Origin: Leclercia adecarboxylata
Lineage (GTDB): Bacteria; Pseudomonadota; Gammaproteobacteria; Enterobacterales; Enterobacteriaceae
Length of the DNA stretch: 64,000 nucleotides
NCBI RefSeq assembly: GCF_006171285.1
Contig: NZ_CP040889.1
Span: 4,774,001-4,838,000, forward strand
Direction of reading: 5' to 3'
The stretch's first letter is position 1. Each line of letters starts with the position of its first letter. Made by a program: the position numbers and the translations under genes. Shown in pieces: positions 38,977-49,491 of the stretch. The notes beneath the pieces were generated by a model. That model searched no databases, had not been told where the DNA came from, and worked only from the letters and a program-made list of their open reading frames with translations.

Positions 38977-40350
38977 TTATTTCAGCAGACGAACCCGGCA
39001 GTTTTTGCCTTTGATCTTACCGTTTTGCAGCTGTTTCCACGCCTTCTGCGCCACAGACTGACGCACCGCCACATACACGTGCGCAGGATGCACGGCGATT
39101 TTACCGATATCCGCACCGTCCAGGCCAATATCCCCGGTCAGCGCACCCAGCACATCGCCCGGACGCATTTTGGCTTTTTTACCGCCGTCGATGCACAGGG
39201 TTGCCATCTCTGCTGCCAGCGGCGTAATGCTGACGTTTGCCGGGGCATCCACCCAGTTCAGCTTAATTTGCAGCATCTCGGCCAGGATATTGGCGCGCTG
39301 GGCCTCTTCCGGCGCGCAGAAGCTGATCGCCAGACCGCTGTTACCGGCACGCGCGGTACGGCCAATACGGTGAACATGCACTTCCGGATCCCAGGCCAGC
39401 TCGTAGTTTACTACCAGCTCCAGGGATTTGATGTCCAGACCGCGGGCGGCGACGTCAGTGGCAACCAGCACGCGGGCGCTGCCGTTGGCGAAACGCACCA
39501 GAGTCTGATCGCGATCGCGCTGTTCCAGGTCGCCATGCAGCGCCAGCGCGCTCTGGCCCGCCTCGGCCAGGGCATCACACACCGCCTGACAATCTTTTTT
39601 GGTGTTACAGAACACCACGCAGGAGGCAGGCTGATGAATGCTGAGCAGCTTTTGCAGCAGCAGGATTTTGCCACGCTGGGTGGTATCGAAGAACTGCTGC
39701 TCAATGGCCGGCAGCGCGTCGACGGAATCAATTTCGATGGCAAGCGGATTTTGCTGCACGCGACCGCTGATGGCGGCGATCGCCTCTGGCCAGGTGGCGG
39801 AGAAGAGCAGCGTCTGACGTGTTGGCGGCGCAAAACGGGTCACTTCATCAATGGCGTCGCTGAAGCCCATATCCAGCATGCGGTCGGCTTCATCCAGCAC
39901 CAGGGTTTGCAGCGCATCAAGAGAGACCGTGCCTTTCTGCAGGTGATCGAGCAAGCGCCCGGGCGTGGCAACGATAATGTGCGGGGCATGCTGCAGAGAG
40001 TCACGCTGCGCGCCGAAGGGTTGTCCGCCGCACAGGGTTAAAATTTTGGTGTTCGGCAGAAAACGCGCCAGCCGACGTAGCTCACCCGCAACCTGATCCG
40101 CCAGCTCGCGCGTCGGGCAGAGCACCAGGGACTGCGTCTGGAACAGCGTGGCGTCAATTTGCTGCAACAGCCCAAGGCCAAAGGCAGCCGTCTTACCACT
40201 GCCGGTTTTGGCCTGCACACGGACGTCGCGTCCTTCCAGGATCGCTGGCAGCGCGGCAGCTTGTACAGGGGTCATCGTCAGGTAACCCAACTCGTTAAGG
40301 TTATCGAGTTGGGCGGCAGGCAGTACGTTCAGCGTTGAAAAAGCAGTCAC
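38977..40350 (-). CDS. dbpA: DEAD-box RNA helicase DbpA
   Basis: 23S-rRNA-specific DEAD-box helicase for 50S assembly. Motifs in order: AKTGSGKTAA, PTRELADQV, DEADRML, FSATWPEA, HRIGRTARAG, then the C-terminal RNA-binding domain (about 380-457) that recognises hairpin 92. The start is taken as GTG at 40350 (VTAFSTLNVLP), giving 457 residues as in E. coli; the ATG 30 codons upstream would overlap the preceding small ORF. Confidence 0.95.
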   Translation of the reverse strand: MTAFSTLNVLPAAQLDNLNELGYLTMTPVQAAALPAILEGRDVRVQAKTGSGKTAAFGLGLLQQIDATLFQTQSLVLCPTRELADQVAGELRRLARFLPNTKILTLCGGQPFGAQRDSLQHAPHIIVATPGRLLDHLQKGTVSLDALQTLVLDEADRMLDMGFSDAIDEVTRFAPPTRQTLLFSATWPEAIAAISGRVQQNPLAIEIDSVDALPAIEQQFFDTTQRGKILLLQKLLSIHQPASCVVFCNTKKDCQAVCDALAEAGQSALALHGDLEQRDRDQTLVRFANGSARVLVATDVAARGLDIKSLELVVNYELAWDPEVHVHRIGRTARAGNSGLAISFCAPEEAQRANILAEMLQIKLNWVDAPANVSITPLAAEMATLCIDGGKKAKMRPGDVLGALTGDIGLDGADIGKIAVHPAHVYVAVRQSVAQKAWKQLQNGKIKGKNCRVRLLK

Positions 40351-40378
40351 AGTTATTCTCGCGGTAAAAGACTCACAG

Positions 40379-40561
40379 TCAGCAGGCGCGTATCCTCGCA
40401 GATCTCTGCCTCGGATGCGACATTTTAATCGGCACTTCATCAGGCGGTGGATCCGGCATCGGCTGCGGGCGTGGGATAGGATCGGGAACGGGCACCGGAT
40501 CGGTAGGCACCGGGTCCGATAGCCGCGTTTGTTGCAGCAGCAGTGTTAAGAGCATGGCCAT
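40379..40561 (-). CDS. Predicted Pro-rich small protein between fnrS and dbpA
   Basis: 60-codon ORF with an excellent Shine-Dalgarno (GGAGGGTAAT then ATG at 40561). The N terminus is hydrophobic (MAMLLTLLLQQ). The middle is a run of proline dipeptides (DPVPTDPVPVPDPIPRPQP), and the end is basic (RQRSARIRAC). It ends 28 bp before the dbpA start on the same strand, and its start is 58 bp after the fnrS terminator. The RBS and operon-like position make coding likely; the function is unknown. Confidence 0.6.
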   Translation of the reverse strand: MAMLLTLLLQQTRLSDPVPTDPVPVPDPIPRPQPMPDPPPDEVPIKMSHPRQRSARIRAC

Positions 40562-40619
40562 ATTACCCTCCAGAAAACGCGTTGGTCTCTTTTAGGGTAG
40601 TCGCTGCTGGATTGCAGGC

Positions 40620-40741
40620 AAAAAAAAGCCGACTTATTTAAGTCGGCGTCGTACGAATCAATTTTGCTATGCAGTAATTCAAAAAAGGAAGTAAGACAAT
40701 ATGGAGCGCAACGCCCATCGCTTGACGTTGCATTCACCTGC
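40620..40741 (-). ncRNA. fnrS: FnrS anaerobic small RNA
   Basis: Hfq-dependent sRNA induced by FNR without oxygen; it represses aerobic-metabolism mRNAs. The minus strand from 40741 begins GCAGGTGAATGCAACG and ends with stem GCCGACTT/AAGTCGGC and a T run, 122 nt in all, the same length as in E. coli. The sequence is almost identical to E. coli FnrS apart from the terminator loop and a few bases. The location between zntB and dbpA is also conserved. Confidence 0.95.
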
Positions 40742-40776
40742 GGGAGAGATATTGCACCTTATGGGTAAATCGTTTT

Positions 40777-40790
40777 TTGACTTCGCTCAA
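40777..40790 (-). promoter_or_regulatory. FNR box of fnrS
   Basis: TTGACTTCGCTCAA (plus strand) matches the FNR consensus TTGAT-N4-ATCAA at 8 of 10 defined positions. Its centre is about 42 bp upstream of the fnrS start, the class II position. A -10 CAATAT lies at 40754-40749. Confidence 0.85.
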
Positions 40791-40836
40791 TTAAAATGGC
40801 GTTTTAAGAATGTTATGACGTCAAAAAAATGTAAAT

Positions 40837-41820
40837 TTACAGCCATTTACTGCGATGTAACCACCATGCAACACCACCAATCAATACCACTAACATGATG
40901 CAAAACAGCGAGAAGCCGAAGCGGAAATCGCCGCCGGGGATGCCCCCAAGGTTGACGCCGAACAGGCCGGTCAGGAAGGTGCTGGGCAAAAAGACCATCG
41001 CCATCAGCGACATGGTGTAGGTTCTGCGGGAGAGCGACTCCTGCATCACCTGGGCGATTTCGTCGGTCATGACTGCCGTTCGGGCGATACAGGCATCAAT
41101 TTCATCCAGCCCGCGTCCCAGCCGCTCGGCGATATCCTGCATTCTCCGGCGCTGATCGTCGCTCATCCACGGCAGCCGTTCACTTGCCAGCCGGGCATAG
41201 ACATCGCGCTGGGGCGCCATGTAGCGGCGCATAACAATCAGCTGTTTGCGCAGTAACGCCAGAAAGCCTCGGGGCGGTATCTGCTGGTCGATGAGATTGT
41301 CTTCCAGGTCGATAATTTTATCGTGCAGCTCTTCAATAAACTCACTGGCGTGATCGGTGAGCGCGTCGCAGACATCCACCAGCCAGCCGCCGCAATCCTG
41401 CGGACCGGTGCCCTCTTTTAAATCGCCGATGACATCGTCCAGCGCCAGCACTTTTCGCTGCCGGGTGGAGACAATCAGCCGCTCGTCCATATAGAGGCGC
41501 ATCGCCACCAGTTGATCCGGCCGCTCATCGGTGCTGCCGTTAATGCAGCGCAGCGTAATTAACGTCCCCTCGCCCATGCGGGTGACCCGAGGACGGAGGC
41601 TCTCGCCAGCCAGCGCGTCGCGCACGTTGTTGGGTAATAACGGCGTCGAGGCCAGCCAGTGGGCGCTCTCCGGGTGGGTGTAGTTCAGGTGCAGCCAGCA
41701 AGGATGCTGCTGATCGATAATGTCATCGTCGGTGAGCGGCCTTGCTCCGCCTTTACCATCCAGTACCCACGCAAAAACTGCGTCAGGAACGTTAACTTCC
41801 GATCCTTTTATGCCTTCCAC
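40837..41820 (-). CDS. zntB: Zinc transporter ZntB
   Basis: CorA-family (2-TM-GxN) zinc transporter, 327 residues. It has a large cytoplasmic N-terminal domain, two C-terminal TM helices and the signature [12 protein letters not shown] between them (GVN in place of GMN, as in ZntB). The C terminus ends WWLHRSKWL. The gap before fnrS contains the fnrS promoter. Confidence 0.96.
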   Translation of the reverse strand: MEGIKGSEVNVPDAVFAWVLDGKGGARPLTDDDIIDQQHPCWLHLNYTHPESAHWLASTPLLPNNVRDALAGESLRPRVTRMGEGTLITLRCINGSTDERPDQLVAMRLYMDERLIVSTRQRKVLALDDVIGDLKEGTGPQDCGGWLVDVCDALTDHASEFIEELHDKIIDLEDNLIDQQIPPRGFLALLRKQLIVMRRYMAPQRDVYARLASERLPWMSDDQRRRMQDIAERLGRGLDEIDACIARTAVMTDEIAQVMQESLSRRTYTMSLMAMVFLPSTFLTGLFGVNLGGIPGGDFRFGFSLFCIMLVVLIGGVAWWLHRSKWL

Positions 41821-41945
41821 AGCGCCTCCGCCAGTAGCTGTTCATTGCTGTCAGTCTAGCCAGACTGCCAGCTTAAGCAACACTTTCCCCCGGCATCGCG
41901 CTGAATTTATTCATAAAAGAGACTATTCCTGAACCCTGTAGCGCG

Positions 41946-41970
41946 TAAAAAAAGCCTGGCGAACCAGGCT
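41946..41970 (-). terminator. Rho-independent terminator of the chemoreceptor gene
   Basis: On the minus strand stem AGCCTGG/CCAGGCT is followed by seven T, 7 bp after the chemoreceptor stop. Confidence 0.85.
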
Positions 41971-42963
41971 TTATTGTCAGGCACGGGCGGGATAGCTTCG
42001 CCCGTCATACATGGGCGCAGAGGCTCCCGGTTCGAGATGGAAGTTGCGGGTGCGTGTTTGCAGTTCAACGACCTGATTTTTCAGTACGGCCGATGAGCCC
42101 GATAGCTCCTCTACCATGACCACGTTGCTCTGGGTCACCTGCTCCAGATCGCTCAGCGCCTGGGTGATTTGTGCGATGCCCCTCTCCTGCTCGTAGGTGG
42201 AAGTGGAGATTTCGTCCATCAGTTTGCTGACCTGCCCGGAGCCGCTGACGATCTCATGCATGTTCTTTTCGGCTTCCGCCACTACCATCGCCCCCTGACT
42301 GACGTTGCTACTGGTGACGTCGATCAGGGATTTGATATTTTTGGCCGCTTCGGCGCTCCGATGCGCCAGGCTGCGTACTTCCCCCGCCACAACGGAAAAG
42401 CCTTTACCATGATCGCCAGCCCGGGCGGCTTCGACCGCCGCATTCAGCGCCAGGATGTTGGTCTGGAACGCAATGCCGTCAATCAGGGTGATAATCTCCG
42501 TCATCTGCTGGGCGCATTCAGTAATGGAGTGCATGTTGTTGGCAACCTGCCCCATCAGTTCGCCGCCTTTTTTAGCCTGATGTGTTGCGACACTGGCTTT
42601 CTGATTGGCGAGACGAGTGTTGTCCGCCGTATTTTTGGTGGTGGCGGCCATCTGTTCCATGCTGGCGGAGGTCTGGATCAGAGACGCAGACTGCAGCTCG
42701 GTTTTAGAAGCCAGCGCCGTGCTGCGGGCGGCGAGTTGTTCGGAAAGCGTCATCGCGGTATGGGATGACGAGCGGATCTCGCGCACCAGGGTAGCGAGAT
42801 TGTTCGACAGCGTGTTGATGCCCGGGATCAGTCTGCCAGCGCAGTTGTTACCAAATTCCGGGATAGTGACGCCCAGATTGCCAGAGACCACCTCTTCGAT
42901 ACTCTTCTTCACCGTATTGATTGGCACGACCAGGTACTGAGTCATGTAAAGCCAGAGAAAACC

Positions 42964-44007
42964 GGCCTTGTTGATCAAATCCAAAGTCGGATACTCGCTC
43001 CCCAACCCGCCGGGCGGGCTTAGTTGACGGCCTGCCGAATGGGCATACCAAGCCCTATGACCTTGTTCATGACTTTTACCCCAGCCAGGATCTCACCCAC
43101 CTGGGCGTTGTAGCTCCGCAGACTCAGTTTCGGACCGATGAGCTGCTTGAAGCGATACATGGCGGTCTCAGCTATCGAGCGCTGATGATAGCCAGAGTCC
43201 TTTTTCCATTGCTCCAGCTCTCCTGCCTTGAGCGCGGCAACCGCCTCGTTGCGTGGATGGCCTGTCTTCCAGAATGCCGCATTTTTTCTCGGCGGTATGG
43301 TGGCCTTGGCGCCCTTCTTTTGTAGTAGGGCATAACAGGCTTTGGTGTCATAGGCACCATCGGCGCTGACTTGTTCTATCTTGCGGCGCAAGGGGTTGAG
43401 CAGCGTGGGCAGCACCTCGTTATCGCCCACCGTTTCGCTGACTTCGGCTGCGACGATGGCATGGGTCGCCGCATCTACGGCCGTGAAGCTTGCGCCAGAC
43501 GCGGCGTTTCTCCTTGCCGTGCTTGCGAATTTTCCATTCGCCCTCGCCATAGACCTTGAGTCCGGTGGCATCGATGACCGTGAGCTACTGGGCCATGGCT
43601 CGGTAGGCGGTACTTGATTTCGACCGTCTTGGCGCGCTTGCTGATACAGCTGTAGTCCGGCGACTGTAAGGGCACATTCATCAGCTGGAACAGCGAGTTG
43701 ATGAAGCCTTCCAAGGCACGCAGCGGTAGCTTGAATACCGCCTTGAGCATCAGCGCGGTTTCAATGGCGGAGTCGCTGTAATGGAAGCCTCGCCCTCGGC
43801 GGCCATGATGGGTCTGGCAATGCCACTGCTGGATGGCTTGCTCATCCATCCAGACGGTCAACGAACCACGTTGCACCAAGGCTTGGTTGTACTGTTTCCA
43901 GTTGCTGATCTTGTGCTTGGACTTGCCCATCTGGCGCTCCCGGTGGTGAACCTAAGAGATCAGATCACCAAACTGCGGGATAGTTCCCTGATTTGAGCAA
44001 CAACGCC
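42964..44007 (-). mobile_element. IS903-like (IS5 family) insertion sequence
   Basis: 1044 bp bounded by imperfect 18-bp terminal inverted repeats (GGCCTTGTTGATCAAATC left; GGCGTTGTTGCTCAAATC right, read inward) and flanked by a 9-bp target duplication GAGAAAACC at 42955-42963 and 44008-44016. Size, ends, 9-bp duplication and transposase all fit the IS903 group. Insertion occurred after codon 50 of a chemoreceptor gene. Confidence 0.95.
43020..43930 (-). pseudogene. IS903-group transposase, two frameshifts
   Basis: N-terminal part (MGKSKHKISNWKQYNQALVQ...MNVPLQSPDYSCISKRAK) and C-terminal part (DAATHAIVAAEVSETV...AYDTKACYALLQ...SIAETAMYRFKQLIGPKLSLR) are both typical DDE transposase. Between them, near 43577 and 43485, two frame losses occur. 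In each, the sequence reads CACGG where family proteins imply CACCTGG (His-Leu codons), so a CT is missing twice. The enzyme is inactive as read. Sequencing error is a real alternative. Confidence 0.88.
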
Positions 44008-44157
44008 GAGAAAACCCCATGTGATGACAAATAAACAGTTAAGTAATATTAACAAAGACATTTGTGGCGCTAAAAATACTACCAGTCCATCAATTACCAA
44101 AAACACAACTACCAGATAACTCAGAATAAAAGTCCTCACACTTATATTTCTAAGCAT

Positions 44158-44701
44158 AATAGATCCTACAACGCTATTTTCAGAAGGTAACAACTATATA
44201 GCATTCAGTTTTTATTTTTTCACTTACATTTCGTAGAGACAAACTATTAATGACATTCACTCCATGGTTTATCTTAAGGCAGAATATAAACCCTGATCTC
44301 CCTGTGCGAATGGGTGTTCCACCTGAATCATTGCTCACCCAGCTCTTTTTACGGATTATATGCTTAACAATGCCAATTAACCTTTATACTTAAGCTGCAT
44401 AGCTGTTCCGAGGTGTGGTATTTAGCCCTGCTTAAATAGCATGACGCGGGTTATTTCTTCTCTCAATGCAAAATAATATTAATGTTTTCATATCAGCGAT
44501 CCGATACTGAATTAAATAGATAGCTCCGGGCGTAGTGGCGAATAAAACTGTTCCAGTTGGTAAAATTAATACGAAATTCACGCTGATATCACAAAAAAAT
44601 TCTGCCCGAGCGGATGAAGTGGAGTATGTTTCAAAGAACCCGGCGTGTGCCGCTCCGTCGTGGCCTTCCGGTATTTCGCTTGACGATAAATGAGATGAGC
44701 T
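44158..44701. other. 544-bp AT-rich intergenic region
   Basis: It lies between the divergent chemoreceptor and dgcM starts. It contains the AGGATC ribosome site of the chemoreceptor and presumably both promoters. I see no convincing sigma-28 box, RNA gene or ORF with a ribosome binding site. Confidence 0.5.
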
Positions 44702-45934
44702 ATGTCGCCTTCAGGGTTTGATGCACTGGATATGCTTAAAACGCCCGTATGGTTAGTATCCCCGGTAACGGAGGATGTGCTGTTCGCCAATACGGCAGCC
44801 AAAACGATTATGCAGGATGCGACACTGGACATGCTGCGTAAAGGTGTCTGCTCGGCCCATGCCCAGGCGACACTTGCGATGTACGTGCCGGATTTAAAAG
44901 CCCGTCAGGAAATTATTGAAGTCTGGAGCGTGGTGGCGGATCGCCAGCAGACAAGCCTCACGTGTCGCCTCTCGCTGGCCGTTTTTGACACTCTCGGCGA
45001 GGTGATTGTCTTTGAAGGGATGGCGCGGCAGCCGGTAACGGGCCTCAAGGCCACCCGTTCAGGCACCTATCAGCGCAAGAAACAGGGCTTTTACGCCCGC
45101 TTTTTCCAGACTAACAGCGCGCCAATGCTGTTAATCGATCCCGCCCGGGACGGCCTGATCGTGGATGCCAATCTCGCAGCCCTCAACTTTTACGGCTATA
45201 TCCATGAAGAAATGTGCAGCAAGCACACCTGGGAGATCAACACCCTTGGGCGCAACATTATGCCGGTGATGATGGAGATTGCGCGTCTGCCCGGCGGCCA
45301 TAAGCCGCTCAACTTTATCCATCGCCTTGCCGACGGCTCCACCCGACACGTACAAACCTATGCCGGGCCGATTGAGATCTACGGCGATAAACTGATGCTC
45401 TGCATTATTCACGATATCATTGAGCAAAAACGTCTTGAGCAGGAGCTTGAACACGCCGCGCTGCGCGACTCATTAACCGGCCTGCTCAACCGCCGTCAGT
45501 TTTATAATCTCACCGATAATACCTCACCGAACCATCTCCCGGCCCAGCAGGAGTTCAGCCTGCTGCTGGTGGATACTGACCATTTTAAGGGTATCAACGA
45601 TGTGTTCGGGCATCAGAAAGGCGACGAAGTATTAATTGCCCTCGCACGGACGCTGGAAAGCTGTAGTCGGAAAGACGATTACGTGTTCCGCTGGGGAGGT
45701 GAGGAGTTTGTGCTGCTGCTGCCCCGCACCTCTCTGGATGCAGCGATGCAGATCGCAGAGACCCTGCGCGCGGCCATCGCCCGCATTGCCATTCCCGGTC
45801 TGCCCCGCTTTACTGTGAGTATTGGCGTTGCGCGGCATAACCCGGATGAAAGCATCGACGAGCTGTTTAAGCGTGTGGACGATGCGCTGTATCGCGCCAA
45901 AAATGATGGTCGTAACAAAGTGCTGGCGGCCTGA
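44702..45934 (+). CDS. dgcM: Diguanylate cyclase DgcM (YdaM)
   Basis: 410-residue PAS-PAS-GGDEF protein, the same length as E. coli DgcM, which makes cyclic di-GMP and acts with MlrA to turn on csgD and curli. The second PAS domain (FFQTNSAPMLLIDPARDGLIVDANLAALNFYGY) is followed by a linker helix and a GGDEF domain with WGGEEFVLLLPRT. The end ELFKRVDDALYRAKNDGRN is canonical. Its position beside zntB/dbpA matches E. coli. Confidence 0.94.
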   Translation: MSPSGFDALDMLKTPVWLVSPVTEDVLFANTAAKTIMQDATLDMLRKGVCSAHAQATLAMYVPDLKARQEIIEVWSVVADRQQTSLTCRLSLAVFDTLGEVIVFEGMARQPVTGLKATRSGTYQRKKQGFYARFFQTNSAPMLLIDPARDGLIVDANLAALNFYGYIHEEMCSKHTWEINTLGRNIMPVMMEIARLPGGHKPLNFIHRLADGSTRHVQTYAGPIEIYGDKLMLCIIHDIIEQKRLEQELEHAALRDSLTGLLNRRQFYNLTDNTSPNHLPAQQEFSLLLVDTDHFKGINDVFGHQKGDEVLIALARTLESCSRKDDYVFRWGGEEFVLLLPRTSLDAAMQIAETLRAAIARIAIPGLPRFTVSIGVARHNPDESIDELFKRVDDALYRAKNDGRNKVLAA

Positions 45935-45988
45935 CACTGCCTGCCGGTGTCATCTGTTTTTCAGTTTATTGCGTGAGGAGTGATGATG

Positions 45989-46555
45989 ATGAGCAAGAAG
46001 ATTTTAATGCTGGTCGGGGATTACGCTGAAGATTACGAAACTATGGTGCCTTTTCAGGCATTACAGATGATTGGCCATCAGGTTGACGCGGTCTGCCCTG
46101 ATAAGGCTAAAGGCGATTATATCATGACGGCGATCCATGATTTCGACGGGGCCCAGACCTACAGCGAGAAGCCCGGGCACCGCTTTGTTCTCAACGCCGA
46201 TTTTACCGGGGTGAAGGAAGCGGATTACGACGCCCTGTTAATTCCTGGCGGACGCGCGCCGGAATATCTGCGTCTTAATGAGAAGGTGCTTGAACTGGTG
46301 CGAGCTTTTGACCAGGCCGGTAAGCCGATTGCCGCCGTTTGCCACGGCCCGCAACTGCTGGCCGCTGCTGGCGTCCTGAAAGGTCGAACCTGTAGCGCCT
46401 ACCCTGCCTGCGCGCCGGAAGTTCGACTCAGCGGCGGAGAGTATGCCGATATCGGTATTGACCAGGCGCACGTCGACGGCAATCTGGTTACTGCTCCGGC
46501 CTGGCCTGCCCATCCGCAATGGCTGGCGAAATTCGCTGAGGTGTTGCAGAAGTAA
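45989..46555 (+). CDS. DJ-1/PfpI family protein
   Basis: 188-residue member of the DJ-1/PfpI class I glutamine amidotransferase-like fold. The nucleophilic Cys lies in [14 protein letters not shown] with the following His, and the Glu/Asp elbow in [11 protein letters not shown]. Possible roles are deglycase, glyoxalase or chaperone; none can be chosen from sequence. Four consecutive start-like codons (GTG ATG ATG ATG from 45980) follow GAGGAG; the last ATG, 8 bp after it, is used here. It probably shares a transcript with dgcM. Confidence 0.85.
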   Translation: MSKKILMLVGDYAEDYETMVPFQALQMIGHQVDAVCPDKAKGDYIMTAIHDFDGAQTYSEKPGHRFVLNADFTGVKEADYDALLIPGGRAPEYLRLNEKVLELVRAFDQAGKPIAAVCHGPQLLAAAGVLKGRTCSAYPACAPEVRLSGGEYADIGIDQAHVDGNLVTAPAWPAHPQWLAKFAEVLQK

Positions 46556-46580
46556 GAGGCAAGTTTAGACAGGCTGGCGG

Positions 46581-46600
46581 ATCAGGCCAGCCTGTCGACA
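46581..46600. repeat. 20-bp direct repeat, copy 1
   Basis: ATCAGGCCAGCCTGTCGACA, identical to 56603-56622 in the same orientation. It covers the last codons (VDRLA and stop) of the split two-TM gene. It is also one arm of the palindrome at 46568-46596. Confidence 0.9.
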
Positions 46601-47569
46601 TCTTTGTGCTCTTTATTCCTCTGCTGTTCAGAAGCAGGCGTCACAAGTGTGACCCATAATGGCCCGTCGGTATGACCATCTCCGCTTACGATCAGCTGCG
46701 GTTTGCCGCAGGCACTTTGCTCAGTTGCACATGCGATAGCCAACCAGGGTGCTGCAGGGCCAGGATAACCGAGGCTGCAATCCAGATTATGCAGGTTCTG
46801 GCCAACATTTATCGGGCACGACAATGCCGTTAAACCAGTGGCGATGGCTGGACTCCACTTTGCATTCACCCCCACCAGCCAGCCATCAAAAACTTTTTTG
46901 GCAGGAATTGGCACCCAGTCAAAGGCTCGTTCGAGGGCATAATGGAAATCCTGATTACTTATGCCCCGGGCCTGCTCCGGTCGGTGTAAGGTCGCTAATG
47001 AAGTCAGGCCAGCAACCCTACTCTTTAGTAATAAACCCACCACTGCTTCAGCAGAACCCTCAATCTGGACAGGTTCAAGCTGAACTGCCACAACCAGTAA
47101 CAATGACGGATCGTTCATAGGGTTATCCAGCCATTGATCCACCACCTCAAGTCCGCCTCCTTCGAGATACGTCACCGGTTGGCGTATATGACTGGCAGTC
47201 CAACTCTGTTGCCAGATTGCCTGTAGCTGATTGTCAGATAAATGACTGCTATTCTCCACAACCACTGTCAGGGGCACTTCGGCTGCCAGAGTTGCCAGTA
47301 CATGACTTAGCGCCTCCAGAGTATGACTTAACTCTCGGCTCAACAATTGTTCTACTGTCTCACCATCAATACGAACTAACCGACTATGCCGTACGCCTTC
47401 ATCACTTTGCCAGGAGGCCTGGGTTTTTAAGGCCTGGACGTTATCCCGCATAGCATTTTTTTGCTTTTGACCCTCTTTATCGTCAGGTTCACGCAGTTGA
47501 AGTGGTTTACTGAATTTGGCCACCTGAACAGAGGTGATATGCTCACCTCAGAACAACACAGGTGCCATA

Positions 47570-48737
<1,168 letters not shown>

Positions 48738-49094
48738 CCACAACAAGTGCGCTACGCAAGCTAACACCAAGTACACTCAGGGAACGTCGACCTTTTTGAG
48801 TTTCATGCTGAAGAAGCCGTTCACGTTCTTCGTTAATACCGGACGCTACTGCCTGTGTGCCCCGGAACCAGAGGAGACGTACCGTCAGCAGGCTCAACCA
48901 GAACAAAACAGGAAAAATGAGCGTCGTTTCCCAAAATTCAGTTGCGTTGACCTCTGTCTTTCCCTGGTTGCTGAATATTGTCCAACCCGTCCCGACTAAT
49001 ACTCCGCCCACGAGTAACAAAAGCCACAACCACCATCTGGGTAAGGCTGGCTGGGCGGCAAGCGGTAGAATGCTTTTCAGATTTATAGCCATCT

Positions 49095-49358
49095 TTAACG
49101 TACCGTCGCTTGTGGCAGGCTTGAAATTAACGTGCAACCACAAGCACAGCGGTGTCCATGAAACGCGACGGGGATACCATGATCCTTAAATGTCGGGTGC
49201 CCTTCGACAATAACAGTAATACCGTGGCCAATTATTGGGCAACTGACAGAATCACCTAACCTTGCCACTGCAATACCGGCAAATCTCATATGAGTTGAGC
49301 CAGTCAACACTTTGCCTCCGCCGGTATGCGTATCGCCCAGGCGAATAATTCCTTTCAT
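49095..49358 (-). CDS. PAAR-domain T6SS spike-tip protein
   Basis: 87-residue PAAR protein that caps the VgrG spike and binds a metal ion. It shows the repeated PAAR pattern: IIRLGDTHTGGGKVLTGS, then GHGITVIVEGHPTFKDHG, then VAFHGHRCACGCTLISSL. It has no C-terminal effector extension. It is located after the phospholipase and Sel1 genes, so it is probably the tip for this effector set. Confidence 0.93.
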   Translation of the reverse strand: MKGIIRLGDTHTGGGKVLTGSTHMRFAGIAVARLGDSVSCPIIGHGITVIVEGHPTFKDHGIPVAFHGHRCACGCTLISSLPQATVR

Positions 49359-49491
49359 AGTCTTTCGTCCTTGTAGAGTTGCGGGAATGGGATCCCGAAG
49401 GCTGTTCGGTAAGAGAACCTATGTAACGTTTGATATGAACTACTTATGATATGAAAAGTGCATTTCTCATTGATGGGGTACAGGGTATAGC

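Larger units (their letters stand above)
41977..44157 (-). pseudogene. Methyl-accepting chemotaxis protein split by IS903-like element
   Basis: Two in-frame pieces: codons 1-50 (44157-44008, MLRNISVRTFILSY...VITWGFL) and the remainder (42954-41977, WLYMTQYLVVPINT...). Joined with one target copy removed they give a 375-residue chemoreceptor with two N-terminal TM helices, a HAMP region and the signalling domain (GIAFQTNILALNAAVEAARAG hairpin). There is almost no periplasmic loop, so it should sense inside the membrane or through partners. An AGGAT ribosome site supports the start. The downstream piece could be translated only from an internal start. Confidence 0.93.

Noticed and set aside
41977..43005. 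Independent short chemoreceptor gene starting MGSEYPTLDLINKAG
   Set aside because: The first residues come from the end of the IS903-like element; the true N terminus lies beyond the element at 44157.
46582..47523. Independent gene starting MAKFSKPLQL
   Set aside because: The start and first residues lie inside the IS3-family element; the frame joins the upstream piece once the IS is removed.
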